A stretch of DNA of 64,000 nucleotides, taken from positions 111,501-175,500 of the forward strand of contig JACAXG010000068.1 of the NCBI GenBank assembly GCA_018881555.1, in the 5' to 3' direction. This document shows positions 34,223 through 47,900 of this stretch, one piece after another. Source of the DNA: Amblyornis subalaris. Its lineage: Eukaryota > Chordata > Aves > Passeriformes > Ptilonorhynchidae. A program made the translations under genes and the position numbers. Numbering within the stretch: the first letter of the stretch is position 1; every line of letters starts with the position of its first letter. The notes below the pieces were generated by a model, which worked only from the letters and a program-made list of their open reading frames with translations, did not search any database and was not told where the DNA came from.

Positions 34223-37200
34223 TTTCCTTACAGCAGAGGTGCTCTAGTCATGAAATGTTCCACTTGGACAAACCACACTCACAGAAAAGAAAAGAAAGGT
34301 GCAGAGAACAAGAACTCCGCTCTGCCTCTGTCTTGCCCTTGGTCATCACCCTCTGTTGAGCCCTGGGAGGAGAGGCCATTCTGCACAGCCACCAAATGGG
34401 CCTTGCACTGATGAGACTTAAGGAGATGACACCAGCACAGAGGGAGAGGAAAAGTCTGGAGCTACAGCATCAAAACTAATTCCTGCTTCCCTGATGCCTG
34501 GGGAGGACACTTTGGTGAAGTGAGTCCTGCTCTTGCAAGGCTTGCTTGGCTGATGGTCCATCACCTCTGCTAACAGGGCCTGGGGTAGGTTCTCTTGTAT
34601 TTCCCTTTCTCAGCTCCACCTTTCCCAAGTCTAAGGGTCTTTACCTGAATGGAAATTTTTATTAAGCAATTAATAAGCATGAATAAGCACCATGCATCCT
34701 TGAAAACCTTCTCCTCCTTTTTACAGCATGCAAAACTTGTGGATTTTGAGTTTTTGCTAGTGGCATGACAGCAGTGCTGGGCTGAAAGCATTGCACAAGG
34801 ACAGCTGTGCTTTTTCACAGCCCCAGCTGTACCACACACAGGCTGGGAGAGAANGTTGGTCAGTGCTGAGGATGGGCACTGCAGCTCCACATGTAGGCAA
34901 CCGACTCATTCCAGCTGCCCCAAGAAGGAAATACAAAAACAGGACAACTTGAAGCAGATAGGAGCTTCAAGCTTGCNAAAAAGATTGCAGCCATAGGAGA
35001 GATGGTGAAATAATGTCTTGGGCATTATTTCAGTGAGAAGAAATGTTGAGGGTATTTTCCATAAGCTTTGGGGCAATGCAGGCCCTTGGATGAATGATGT
35101 TCAATCGCCAGGAGTGAGGATTTCAGTCAATGAACACATTGTTTACTATCTGGTTATGAAATTGTTTTGTAATCACTTTTGTTGTATGCAGTCAAGATAG
35201 AGAACCAAGAACAGTTAATCCTTCATNATTTAAGAGTAATTCATTTGGAAATGTAACCATACAAAATCTTTATTTCATTTGTAAGGCAAAACCGTATAAT
35301 TTTATTTCCTTATCAGTATTTTCTCTGGGGTTTTTGCTGTTGTTTCAGTTTCTTTGGTTTGTATCAGGCCGAGCCTGGCGTTATATATGGTTAGCAAATA
35401 ACCTTGCCAGAACAAACTGGAGCCTTCCTCCCAAAACCTCTGATTATTTCAGCTTCCTATGACAGCGATTACACAGGGAATCCCCCCCAGGGAATGTGGC
35501 TGTACATTTACCAAACACGCCTCTTCAGTGGCATAGTGGTTGAAAATTCAGCTGAGAAAGGTAGTGACATGTTTTTGTCACTGAAGCTATTTCAAGCGAA
35601 ATATCTTCTGCTTTTTCCTAAAAGTGTTACAATTTTGACTAAAGATGCAGTATAATATAATGTTATATAAGACGCAATCTCCTCTCTCTCAAACTATATA
35701 TTTTTCTATCATCCCCTTTCACACAACATGATTTGATGATTTAATTTTTCTGTTAGCCTTGAAGTAATAGAATATAGCACTGAGTAAATATATTTCATAA
35801 TGAGAACCAAATCTACAGTTAACAGGTTGAAGTTAACAGGTCCAAATGGAGTTTGGTTGGTCATTTTAAACAATCTGTCAATTTTGACCTCCTGGTTCTA
35901 TGTAACTGGTATAGAAACATCCAGTAATACCAGTTTGAGTTTGTATATTTCGAAAAATCTGGAAAATGCCTGCAGCACCATCAGAACAGAGGGCAAATTA
36001 ATAACAGCTTTATTCTAAAATCTAAAACAAAGGAACATGGATTCTTTTCATCAGCTTAAAGAAGGCACAAAATTTAGATGAGCTTGTGGAAAGTTAGAGG
36101 ATAAATCAGTAGCCCACAGTTTTGATCTTTTCCCTAAATAAACTATATTAAGCAACTGGCAGACACTATTGCTGTTTGTCCATCAGAGCTGGCTGCAGTT
36201 GAATGGGACCACAGCACTGCCAGCCAGACAAAGCAGCGGCATCTTGGGCAGGGACGGTGTGTGAAGCCTTGCGAAGGAGTTGTGTCATGGGGTGAGTGCC
36301 ACAGGCAGGGCGGGGTGCCAGGGCTGAGCTGCACCTTGCAGCACTCTGCTCCCAGGGCAGCAAAGGCTTGGTGCTCAAGCTGCCCTCTCTTTGCTTACCA
36401 TGTTCTCCTTTGCTTTAGCCGGGGACTAAAGAGCTTTCTTTTTCACTGTCCTCTCATGTAATTCTACTTACAACAATTTTCTCTCAAGATTAAAGTATCC
36501 CATTCCTCTAGTCCATGACATGCCCTTCTAGGATTATAGCAAAAGTGGCCAAGAAACGTTTTTTCTCTGCAAACCTCCTGTCACATCGTTTTTAGACCCC
36601 TGTGATTACATCACGGTGTCAGGATGCTGAGGGGTCCCCAGCCCCGCAGTGCCCCTGGGGCACAATGTCTACTCCAGCCCTGCCTGGAAATGCGGCTGGA
36701 CTGGGGTAGCCTGTGATGGCTCTGTCCTGCCCATCCCCCACTCCTGTGTAGGGGTGGGACAGTGAAGACAGAAGCAGNAGAGCCACATTTTGGGGAAATC
36801 CCACTCCAGCGGGGCCGTGGGGCTGGGGTGTCCGGAAATGACCACAGTGGTGCTCACAGAGCACGAGAAACTTGGCTGTTTCTGCATCACCTGATGGTGC
36901 TGACACATGGAAGGGATCACCCTTGACTTCTGCAGGACCCCAAACAGACGTGTNTCCCAGTGACAGCAGGCACGAAACNCCTCTCTGAAGTGTTTCCACA
37001 TTTACATCTCCTATTTGCCACTCAACTCTTCTAAGCACCAGAGGAGNTCTTCCGGGAAGTGCGTTTTCTGGCTTCAGCTCCTCTTCACCTCCCGAGTCAA
37101 AGATGTGTTCCCAGAAGGGCTCTTTGAGTGGGACATGCTGATCTGAACTTCCAGATGATTGCTAGGGTTGTCAGTCTTATTCATAGCCACTGTCNCCTGT

Positions 37201-38339
37201 AAAGCCTTATTTATAACCAGTGTCATCTGTAAAGTCAAATTGCATTTAATGCAAGGTTTTACATAAGAGAAATGGATGCTCGGTTTCCTTCGTGCCTGTG
37301 GAAATACTGTTAATCATTGCCAAGATGATGCTTCTATGGCTCGTGGCAGGTCCTCCTTTAGTGCTTTCTTGGGAACTGGGAAGAACAAAAGCCTCACCGA
37401 GGTTTGTACGTGTCACTCAGCTGCGGAGCACATTGTTTCCCTTTCTGCAAATGAACAGAAATGCCACAATTAATACGATAGATATCGCTGAAGGGAGGTT
37501 TCCCAGTTTTGCTGAGCAGATGGATCAAAGCTACCATTCTCCTTTTGTTTAGGGCAGAGTGTCTGTNTTCCTGTCCAGAAATCCTGGGCAGAAATCCAGG
37601 AGTAACACGGANTGGGAGGTTTGAGTGAGCAGAGTTGGCATGGGCAGGGCTCTGTGTGGTGTTGGGCATCTGAGCCACGGCGCTGCTCCCGCTCCGGCTG
37701 AGCTGGTGCCTGGGATGTTCTGTTCCTGCCACTGTTCCACCACAAACACCTTCCTGAGCAACAGACAGTATCTCCACCTCTCTGCCTGTGAATGGCACAG
37801 CCGCAGCATCGCCCCGGCTCCACGGGGGCACATGGGAGCGTTGAAGGGATGGCCAGCGCTGAGAAATCCACGGAAATCGCCCAATTTGTCCAACATCTCT
37901 TCCTTATCTCCCAGCTGAACTCTATCTGTAGTGGAAAAACAGGTTGTGTGCAGCCCCACAGAACAGGTAAAAAGCAAACATTACTCAGCAGAAGTTCCAC
38001 TGGACCTGGTATTTTGACCAGAAGCCTTGTCCTTCTCTAGGTGCAGTTTTACAGCACAAATTTGGTGTTCTCAGCTGAAATGCTCCATCTGTCACATGCC
38101 CAGAAAATGCTGTGGTGTTTTTATCCTGCACTGTGACTTACCTGTGCCGGAGACTCAGGTAATTTCAGTTGTCTCATCCTACTCAGAGAATATACATATT
38201 TTAGTACTCTTCCAGTTATAGCAATTATGTTTAGCNTTATACTGCATTGAAACTGTTTGCTAAACAGCAAAACAAGTGAAAAAAGGCTAAAAAAATATAT
38301 GATTTCTTAGGAATATAACTTGTATCATAGTTATTTTTC
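34223..38339. other. Unannotated unique sequence
   Basis: No repeat recognised. Near 37470-38000 there is a GC-richer stretch with a 176-codon minus frame, overlapped by frames of 145 and 142 codons on the same strand and 97 on the other. The overlap and the Ns make a real gene unlikely. Confidence 0.4.
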
Positions 38340-38428
38340 TGGTGCCCAGAGAAGCTGTGGCTGCCCCATCCCTGGAAGTGTTCAAGGGATGGGGCTTGGA
38401 GCAACCTGGTCTGGTGGAAGGAGCCCAC
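38340..38428 (+). repeat. CR1 LINE tail fragment
   Basis: 'gcccagagaagctgtggc', 'tgccccatccctggaagtg' and 'gagcaacctggtctggtgg' on the plus strand. The terminal part is missing. Confidence 0.85.
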
Positions 38429-39944
38429 TTTTACTGTCCAAAGACAGAAAATGGTGCATTTAGAGTACCTTTTCTTAAAAGGAACTCAGGATATAGGTTG
38501 AAGGACTCGGCCCCTGGAAATAAATATCTCCACGGGATAAAAAGATGCATTTGTAGATGTCTAGACTGATATGCAAGTAGAAAATAATATTGCAGAGACT
38601 ACNTGCAATGACTGATCAAGCAGCTTCACTGATGCACAAAGTTTTGTTTTGTCAGCAAATGTTTTGGCAAGCCTGAGTAAATGTGTGTTCACTAATGAAG
38701 CAACAATGAACAAGGCTAGGAGGAGGTTTCTGTCAGACAGATATTGAGCAATAAGAAGTTGTATCATAATCNCTGGTTCTCTGGGACAACGTCCAGTAAA
38801 TGATCCATTGTGTCTGGGGGCATCTGTGCTTATGGGCTTTCTATGAAAGCCATGAAACGTGTAATAACTCAAAATTTGAATGNCTGACAATGTACATAGT
38901 GAGTGAATTGCAGCAAAACTTCAAAGACTGAGTCTCCAAATACANGATAATAGGTTTGTGGGAACACATTTGGCAAGCATTTGGTAAGCGGAATTACCAT
39001 GCAATTTCTTGATTCTCTAGGTTTTCTATGATCCAGAGTAAGATTTGCCCCAATTTTTTTAATTCTTAAAATGAAAATAATATTCGTATGTTTGGATCAG
39101 GTTTTGAAAGGCCTAGTTTATGAAGGCTGATTAAAGATTTGAGTGCTTGAAAAGGGCAATGGAAGGAAAACACTATCACCCCTGGCTATCCATAGCAGCA
39201 TCTGGCCTNGATATCCTCTTAGATATAGGATGGATAAATTCTTCTGTTTGAAATCCTGCAGTGGAAAGGTCACATTCCCCTCCAGATGTTCCATAAAGTT
39301 TTTCTTTCAGTTGGATTATAGATGAGGGGTGGCATCTCCTTGAAACTCGTCAGTTTGAAATGATACAGTCTTTGGGGCTGAGGGAAGGTTTCAAGGCCAG
39401 TCTGGTAAGTCCTTGAGGAATAATTCCTATGTTAAGAATGTCCTTTATTCTTGTACTTTGGTTTTTTGCAAAGAGGTCGATGCTTTATTGTTGTTCTCTT
39501 AAAAAGTGACTTTTTTTTTTCTCATGTCTCCTCCCTGAAGGGCCCGATTTTGTGAAATGTTGCAGTGCTTTGTGTAGGTTGTGTCTCGTGCTCCATGCAG
39601 GTTTAGGTTTTCCTAAGGATGGGCAAGGAACTGAGGCAAATACTGAGTCACCATAAATGGGGCCCAGTACCGTTTCTGTGCTCTCATGTCCTCACTTGGA
39701 CACAGCGATGTTGTAGTCAGTGTTCTCTGCTCTTCCCTCACCCACAGGATTCAGCTTCCTGATTTCCATTTGACAAATTTCTATTAATACTTCGAGTTTG
39801 GCTACCAGAAATTCACCCAACCAAGTCAGTATTCAACAATAATATCACCCTGATCTGGTGACCAGCAGGAAGAAAAAGAGTGAATGGCTGGGGAAGGCCC
39901 TTTCTGCTCCTGCCAGCTTTGGATATTTAAAGGCCTCAGCAGTG
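38429..39944. other. Unannotated AT-rich sequence
   Basis: Nothing supported; frames up to 109 codons contain several Ns and no domain. Confidence 0.45.
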
Positions 39945-40161
39945 GTGAATATGAAATTCTTCCTGTGAGGGTGGGGAGGCCCTGGCACAGGTTGCCCAGA
40001 GAAGCTGTGGCTGCCCCATCCCTGGAAGTGTCCCAGGCCAGGNTGGACAGGGCTTGGAGCCACCTGGGCTAGTGGAAGGTGTCCCTGCCCATGGCAGGGG
40101 GTGGGAATGGATGAGTTTCAAGGTTCCTTCCAACCCAAACCATTCCGTGATTCCATGATTT
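39945..40161 (+). repeat. CR1 LINE 3' end
   Basis: Plus-strand tail: 'cctgtgagggtggggaggc', 'gcacaggttgcccagagaag', 'ctgccccatccctggaag', 'gcccatggcagggggtgg' and the terminal 'ccgtgattccatgat'. Confidence 0.92.
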
Positions 40162-42135
40162 TGGGATGATGTATGTTGCTGCTTTTACTAGAAATACTGA
40201 GTTTCGCGGCTTTTCCCTCTCTCTGTTGTAAAAGGTAAATTAAAAGACCATAGACCAATACTCAAATTTATTTTCAGTGTTCAGCTGCATGAAGGGGCGT
40301 CACTGACATACAGGCCTTGGTNTGATTTGCTGGTGTAGCCTTCTGCAGGGAGAGAAAGAGACCTGCAAACTCCTGTTCCGACCTGAGTGTATTGACTTGG
40401 CAAGAACAGGTATTTGTCAGACACAAAAACCTTATTTGAATTGAAAAAACAAGAAAGAAGGAGATGAGAAATGCCATCTGCTGAGGCTGTCAGCTCAGAC
40501 CCAGGCAAGATTCCTATGCAGTGCAGGCTGAAAAATACTTCAAAGAGCTTAAAAATTATCAACAAAATTAGAGCAGCATCTAAACCAACTAAATAAATAT
40601 TTCTAAATCAGTGTGTTTGTTCCACAGGAGTTCTCTCTTTCACGCCTCTCTCTAGATGGAGCTTGTTGTAAAATAGTCCAGGAAACTGATTAAAATATGT
40701 TTTCAGTTTGTCCTGGTCATGGTTATTCTGATTACAGGATTTAATTTACACCCATATTTTCCCAGACTTCTTGCCTTTGAAGTTGCTGTCATTCATCACA
40801 TTGGCATCAAGGAGATCAACCTGTGCCAAAGACCCTTGGAGGAAACAAGAGAAGTAAATCCCTTCGTGCTCAGGGTGAAGCCTGCGGAGCTGCCAGCAGC
40901 ACACGGAGGAGCCCTCAGGGACCTGACACCTCCTCCTGAACCTCAGGTATCCTCTGACAAAATCATTCCCCTGGGACACATCCAAGCAGGAGAACTTTTC
41001 CTTTGCCTCTCCTTGATCTGCGTGTTCCCTGCTTCAAGGCAAACGGAACATGTTTGGGGTACGGTGTAATAAAGAAGTTGGGAATCAGGAAAAATAACTG
41101 GAGCCTGTAATGATGGATGTCAGAGAGGAAAAGTGATCTCCTGAATCAGCTTTGCTTAGACCTCTAGGGAACGAGCAGTACAAGGGGAAGTCTTACAAAG
41201 CTTGGAAAGGGCAAAGGGAATGCTCACAGGAGATAAATCCAAGAACGATGCTCGGAAAGAGATGAAAGGGTCCAGAGGAAAACGGGGACCAAAAAATGCC
41301 CGAGCTCTGGCATGGGATTCTAGCTGGTGTGTTTGTGTGGACTAAAGGGCAGGAAGAGAAAGCTAAAAGCTGGGCTCTGGAATTTTTTAAAAATCCCAGA
41401 GTTGGGATTTTGAGATGATCTACACAAAATNCAGCATTTGTTCTTATGACCTGCTCCAGTTAGTGATGTTTCCTTTCCTAAAGGTACACAAACAGATTAT
41501 GGTTTCCCCAGGCAGTCACTTCTCTGACTCCTGGCTGACTTGCTGTGGGTCTGGGACTCACTGCAACACCTTCTATCTGGGAAATATTTGAAATATTAAC
41601 TATTTTTGGAGGGATCTTCTCTGTGACTGCATGAAACCAACTCTTTTCAGAGCCCAAAGCAAGAGCAGAGACAGCAAAAGTGANTATCTGGAGATATCTC
41701 CCCATGCTGGATTGATGCAAAGAGGCTGCCCATGGCACTGGGGTGNGGTGGTCGAGTGTTTCTGTATTGCTGCAGGGACTCAGCAGCAGAATTTTCTTCT
41801 CCTTTTTTGCATAAATACAGCTTTGATTACATGAAATAATGACTTGGGTTTGAGCCTAAACATTCAGAATTAGAGTTTTTCAAAATGACAGTTTGGCAGG
41901 TTGCAATATTTCCCTGAACATGGAACAACCAGCTGATTATTTAAGAACAGTAAACATTGCCATTTAGAAATAACAACAAATTATTTACATATTTTTCATG
42001 CAGATATTTCTGTGAAGAAATAACAAAATAATACACAAAAAAGAAAAAAGAATGAAAATGTGTGATATGTTTATATTTCCAGTGAAATGAAATTTATTGT
42101 TTTCCATAGAAAATTCTTGCTGAATTCAAGAAACT
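40162..42135. other. Unannotated sequence
   Basis: No gene or repeat supported. A 116-codon plus frame at 40719-41069 matches no family known to me. Confidence 0.45.
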
Positions 42136-42480
42136 GAACTTCAGAAATAATANGAATAGCAGGGGGAAATAAATAAAATTCTAATAAGTTAAACTTACTG
42201 CAAGTTTATTTAGTTGATTCGTTTGTTTGGTTTATTTACATTCCCCCTGCTATTCCTATTATTTCTGATATAAGTTATATAGTTCTGAATAAGAACTTAT
42301 AATATTAATAACTTATGAGAATTTTAATAACTTACTGGAAATTTAATAAGCTATTAAGCTTCTNATAAGTTATTAAAAGGGTGGTTTTTGTAAAAAATAA
42401 ATTTAAAAAATTCTAACACAATTTTAATGAACTTCAGGAAAAATAAGAATAGCAGGGCAAAAAAAATTCTAATGAGTTTA
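42136..42480. repeat. AT-rich unit in inverted and direct copies
   Basis: Arm 1 (42141-42177) and arm 2 (42231-42268) are near-perfect inverted copies around the core AATAGCAGGGGGAA. Reverse-complementing arm 2 gives the same core with a two-base insertion. A third copy, in the orientation of arm 1, lies at 42431-42480 (core 'gaatagcaggg' followed by 'ttctaatgagtttaa', as after arm 1). Between them are several TAATAACTTAT-like words in both orientations. No coding content. Confidence 0.85.
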
Positions 42481-43095
42481 ATAACATCTGTCTTCTAATA
42501 TCTTTACTAAAGACTTTTTTTGAATCAAATCGTGAAAGAAATTATTTTTCATGGAGATGTGGAAACTCCTAAAATTGTGGGATGCAGATAGCAGCATACA
42601 AAGAATACTCTTGTATTATTTCTCTGAGCTTGTGCTCACAGAACAGCCCCCCGACTGCTTTGTGTGCTCGTTCAGGGAAAGAGGAGTTCAAGGGGATTTA
42701 AATATGCATTATTAAAATTGATCATCGATTGCAATTTCAGAAAATGCAACCTCTCAGTCAGTATGGGAGTAAACCCCAGGCTGAGCTGAGAGATAAACGG
42801 AGGCTCGATGGTGACATATGAACCAAAAGAGAGAAAAACTACAGTTCTCTGCTTCTCCTCGCAGATAGAAAGACACACAGGACTGAAAAAGAAATAAAGC
42901 ACTTCTTTGAACTTCAAAAATACTGCTGAAATAGATTTATGCTGAGGCCAAACTGTTTACAAACTGTAGCATGAAGAGAAACATCTGCTGGAGGAAGGCA
43001 GCTGAGAGAGAACTGCACATGGACCAGAGAGGGACAACATCTGGAAGTGACACAGTGCAGNGTCTCCCTTTGGAGAACTGAGATTTTATGGTATC
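42481..43095. other. Unannotated AT-rich sequence
   Basis: No gene. The last five bases (43091-43095, GTATC) are the left target duplication of the next LTR. Confidence 0.5.
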
Positions 43096-43911
43096 TGTTA
43101 TAAGTGTTTTGGTCTGGTTGTTAGTTTGTTATAAGAGTTTTGACTTAATTGTTACTTAATATATAAATATGTCAGTTTAATTAACTGTTGTTANTGTTAT
43201 ACAGGTTCTGGCCTAATCGTCGGATAATTGTTGTTATTTACCAGATATGTATTAAATGTTATTATTATTACTTCCTTTAGCTCAATTGTAACCCTTAATT
43301 GTATCTTAAAGTTTGAGTCAGTTAAGTAGTTAAGTAGTTCAATTACTTGTTGTTACTTAATATAAGTATGTTCAATTGTTATTATCACCTGAGCCAGNTG
43401 GAGGGTTAGGTTATGTTAAAATGGGGAAAAAGCAGTAGTGTATATAAAGGCATCGCGCAGGCGTGGGCTCTATTCATGAAGCAGGGTGCTCCAGAAGATT
43501 CTANAGATTGACATCATCACCATGACACCATCTCATACATCATGGAGAAAGACCAAGCTTGGACAGTGGAACCAGCCAATAGAATCAATCCCTAGACAAA
43601 TGACTGGTCCAGAACGCACCTGCAAACTAACCAATGACAATGGACATTTGGACATTCANATGAGGCATCAAAAGGGTTTTGACCAATCGGAGAACGAGNC
43701 AAAGGTTATATAAACTGTTCTAGGCTTAGCACGGGTGTTCTCCTGAGGTGGCTTGCTCACCNAGGGAGCACCCAGCGTNGCACCGCGCTGTNACAAGTAT
43801 CTCTGCCTTGTNGTGCTTGGCAGTGGGGCTACTCCCCTCTGCCCGTCCCTGTTGCTGCTCTTTAATAAACCAATTTCTAGAATTGGCAACTTTGTCGGAG
43901 TGTTTCTGACA
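43096..43911 (+). mobile_element. Solo LTR, 816 bp, ERVL-like
   Basis: It starts TGTTATAAGTG and ends TGTTTCTGACA, and is flanked on both sides by GTATC (43091-43095 and 43912-43916), a perfect 5-bp target duplication. TATATAAA lies near 43709 after CCAAT boxes near 43620 and 43682, and AATAAA is at 43864-43869, all in plus order. No internal retroviral sequence is present, so it is a solo LTR left by recombination between two LTRs. The 5-bp duplication suggests class III (ERVL) or class I. Frames read inside it are not genes. Confidence 0.88.
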
Positions 43912-43916
43912 GTATC

Positions 43917-44733
43917 CGTGCAAGGAACGTCTCCTTTGGAAGCTGTGCTCAGGAGGGTGACAGCTTTTTTGTCCTTTTCTCACTGGCACATTTGCGTGTA
44001 AACGAGCAAACCTCAGCATCTTGTGGTGTTTCCCAGTAGTTTTTCCACTGCTGAGGGTGAGCAAAATTCATACNATTTATGAAGCCTTCTGTCATTAAAA
44101 CACGAACTGCACGGCTTCCTGGTGTGTTTGTTTCTGTAGAAAGACCTCTCCTTTGGCTTCTGAGAAGAGCACTTGAATGAGCCTCTGCAGGGGGCTTGAA
44201 ATGAAATAGTGGGAGCTGAAATGTGTGGGACCTGCCCAGCAACCNGAGCTGGGAACACTCTGCTCCAGCCCAACAAAAACCTGCTCTTAACCTGCTGCTG
44301 GAAGNTTCCTGAAGTCAGCTTGTGTAGGTGCAAAGCTTTACTTCGTGTTTCCATCCTGCTGAAAGCTTAAAGTCTCTCAGCATCACACCCAGGATGAGTT
44401 CTTAGTCTGAATTTTTGTTTTACCTTGACTCCAGCAGTGCATAAGGAAGGAGTTTTGACCAAATGTCTATATATTTGTAAACATATTGACATTTAGTCAC
44501 CTAGTGCAGGGAGAGGTGTGTGAACAGAGGGTGGTGCTGGGATGGGAGCAGAGATGCCCTGTCTGGCCTTCTCACCCCAGCCCATGGTCAACATTCTCAA
44601 ATAATTCAAATTTTGATCCCCAAAAGAGCATTAGGCTACCAGAATTTGCTGACTGTTCCTCAATCCCAGCCTCACAGTCACTCTGCTGCCACCAGCTCAG
44701 TTGTTTGTCAGGACAAAGTGGTTTAAACTACCA
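43917..44733. other. Unannotated sequence
   Basis: No gene supported. Frames near 43949-44354 on the minus strand contain Ns and partly overlap the LTR. Confidence 0.45.
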
Positions 44734-44995
44734 AGGGAACGGCTGGAGCTGTGCCAGGGGAGGGTTAGGTTGGATATCAGGGAAAGGTTCTTCCCCCAGA
44801 GGGTGGTGGGCACTGAACAGGTTCCCCAGGGAATGGGCACAACCCCAAGGCTGCCAGAGCTCCAGGAGCATTTGGACAATGCTCCCAGGGATGCACAGGG
44901 TGGGATTGTTGGGGTGTCTGTGCAGGGCCAGGAGTGGGACTGGATGATCCTGTGGGTCCCTTCCAACCCAGGAGATTCTGTTGTTCTATGAAACT
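44734..44995 (+). repeat. CR1 LINE 3' end
   Basis: Plus-strand tail: 'ggttggatatcagggaaagg', 'cccccagagggtggtggg', 'gagctccaggagcatttgg', 'gcacagggtgggattgttgg', 'gactggatgatcctgtggg' and a closing 'ctgttgttctatg'. The 96- and 153-codon frames here are readings of this repeat. Confidence 0.94.
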
Positions 44996-47900
44996 ACAGC
45001 GCGATGGGGATTTTTGTTTTGCTTGGTTTTTTGGGTTGGGTTTTTTTCCCCATCTTTAATGGAACCACGACATAAATTTTGCTAGAATTAAGAATAGTCA
45101 CTTACAAAAATATGCTTGTCAGGAGGAATTTGCGCTCTGCTACACTGGGGCACCCCTCTGGTGCTGAGCAGCACATGCTGAAATGCTCGCAGAGTCAAGA
45201 GAACTGGGAATTAAGTCATGAGTGTCCGAAGGGAGCCCTTTCACCAATTTGGCTGATTTTCGAGTAATAATACAGCACATCCAAGAAATCCCAGCAGACT
45301 GATACACCCAGTTCATCTGTCCCTCATCCATATAAGCCCCATAATTCAATATCCTGAATTAGACACACATCAGGGATCATATTCCAGCTGCCTGATGTGA
45401 ACTTTATCTGGTTTCCCAGAGCTCTCAGGGCCCTGAATAGATTTAGTGTGACATGAGGGTTTTTGTGGCAACAGCTGTGCACAAAGTGGAATTCAGAATG
45501 CAGGTTATACAATAGCCCTGTAGACTGTGATTCCAAGTAGCCAAACTGATGGTACCTCCTTCAGTACCAAGAGAACAAGAGAAGAATTTTTCCTTTCTTC
45601 CTTCCAGAGAAGAGCTGGTTGGCAGAAATACTTTTAGTGGGCTGGGATTGGTATTTCTGGCACCTTCTGCCTTCAGCAACGGCCTGATCTACGCAGAGAA
45701 AAATGAGTCTTGTTCACATGGAGGCAAAGCTCTAATGCCAAATGAAAATAGCTTTGAGGCAGAGGGAATTTCTGTATCATGAAGGGCTGAAGACAAAATT
45801 AACTGGTGCTGAGAGAAGTCACTGGGGGTGGCCAGAGAAGAAAGCTGGGCTCGTTTGGAGACATCTTCACAGGAAAAGAAAAGCTGTCTGGGATCACCAT
45901 GGCTTTTGTGCCTTCTGGTAAAGCCACACCACCATGTGCGTGTAGGAAATTTGGCATTTGGAAGCGGCAGCAAGGGTGAGCTTGGCAGGAGCACAGCAGG
46001 ACAGTCACTGGGCTCCATGTGTGTGACAATCCCTGGCCCAAGAAGGCAATTATCATAACACTGCTTTGTTCTATCTTATTGTACTTCTCCCCTTATAACT
46101 TCATTTAACTTCCATTCAGCACTGCTGAGTACCAGCCAAAGCAGGTCATGCCTTGGCAAGCGTCAGTAAAACCCCTGCAGAGCCTGGATGCCTGTCTCAG
46201 ATGAATTAATACATCACCAATTACGACAAATGTGTCTTGTGTTTAATTTCTATATATCTGTGAAGCACTTACAGAAGTTCGATGCCTTGACCTTTTCTCT
46301 CTCACTCACTCACATTGATTCAGCGCTGGAGTGAACTTTTATCACAAATTCCTCTTATTTTCCATGGAAACAATTTGGAGCTCAATCAACTCCCTGTGTT
46401 TTCTCGTAACTCTAATTGAGTGAATCAGCTGCACCCAACAGTATTCGAGGTGTACAAGCTGCTGAGCTCCTTCCCAAGGGAATATTTGACGAGAAACACA
46501 GAGGAATCAATATTTTGTTGGCTTTTCAGTGGCGGTTTTTGCAGAAGGTGGGGAGCTTGAAAGATACTGGATTATTTTCTGCTAGATTTTGAGCCTTTAG
46601 TGTACACTTATATCTCGGTTTCAGGCTTTCCTGCCCTGCTGCTGGTGGAGAAGTTTTGGTTGGTTCAGTGATTTGGGGTTTTTGTTGGTTTGCTTTGGGT
46701 TTTTTTAAGAGAAAGAAAAGAGAGTGTCTGAATCACCTGAACTCCACTTCAAACAGGTAAATCAAACAGGTGTAATTTAAAGAATACACCTTGCTCTTGA
46801 AGATCTGGAAACAAAATCAGCTGTTCTTTGCAACCCCCAGCTCTTTCTGTGGGTTGTCTTTCTATCTCCGTGTAAGAGCAGTTTGCTCCTCAATCATTTG
46901 ATTGTGTTGTGTTAAAAGGTGATGAAGAGTCTCTTGCATTTCTAAAAGTGGCTCTGGTGTCTCCTTTCCAAAGGCAGGCTTTTTTTTTGTTTGTTGGGCA
47001 TTTTTGGTTTTCTTTTTCCTCGTAGTAGGAAAGCTTGTAGCAAATTTCATGCTACTTCTGTGAAACTAAACAGCTGTTTACTGCAAAGGTGAGTTCCCTA
47101 AGCTCTTCTTGTTGATTCTAGGGAAGTTGTGTGCCGAGTTTTGCAGCCCAGTTTATGACTGGAGGGTTGTTACTGAGGGTTGGCTCATAAATGCACGTGG
47201 GGATGTGCAGGGCTAGGCTCCCCTGCCACCCGTGGGGGATGGAGTTAGGCGTGTTGGGTCCGTGGCATCCTTCACCTGTTGGCATCTTAAACAACCCCAC
47301 AGAAACCTCATTTTGCATTGTTTGAACACGTAATTAGGGGGAAGGAAAGTCTGCGGTGAGAATTGAATCAGCTAACTAAAAAAAGTGAAGGGAAAACTTC
47401 AGGTCTGAAACTAGAATGGATTTGAATTATTTCGTGTGCCTGTAAAATCTCATGTGATAAGAGCTGTGGATATGGCTTCCTTCCCAATGAAGCCTTTTCC
47501 AAACACATCAACCTCATGGGTGCAGGAAGGAGGAAGCTGGATATTGTCTTCATCATGCAGGAGGGGTTCTGGCAGCAGCAGGGACGGCACCCAGCTGTAC
47601 GGAGATAAGTCCCTGACTTCCGTGTTTCAGCTGTATTTCTCTGACCATTTCTCTGTATTTCAGCTGATCATTTCTCTCTTCTGTCTTCCCTCTGCCTTAT
47701 CTGAGCTAATCAAGAGAGACAGGAAAATCTTCCCCCGTTGCTGACTGCAGGCATGGAAACACCCCCAGTTTCAAGATCAAAGCCAGACAACTTGGGGTAA
47801 AGGAGACGTAAAAGCTGCAGTTACTGCTATGGGCAGAAAGGGCAATGGGAATCAAACCACACATCTGCAGCGTTGATCGTCATATAATTATCTATCTGCA

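Noticed and set aside
37470..38000. 176-codon minus-strand frame in a GC-richer stretch
   Set aside because: It is overlapped by three other long frames and contains Ns; no family match.
44486..44947. 153-codon plus-strand frame
   Set aside because: Its second half is the CR1 tail at 44734-44995.
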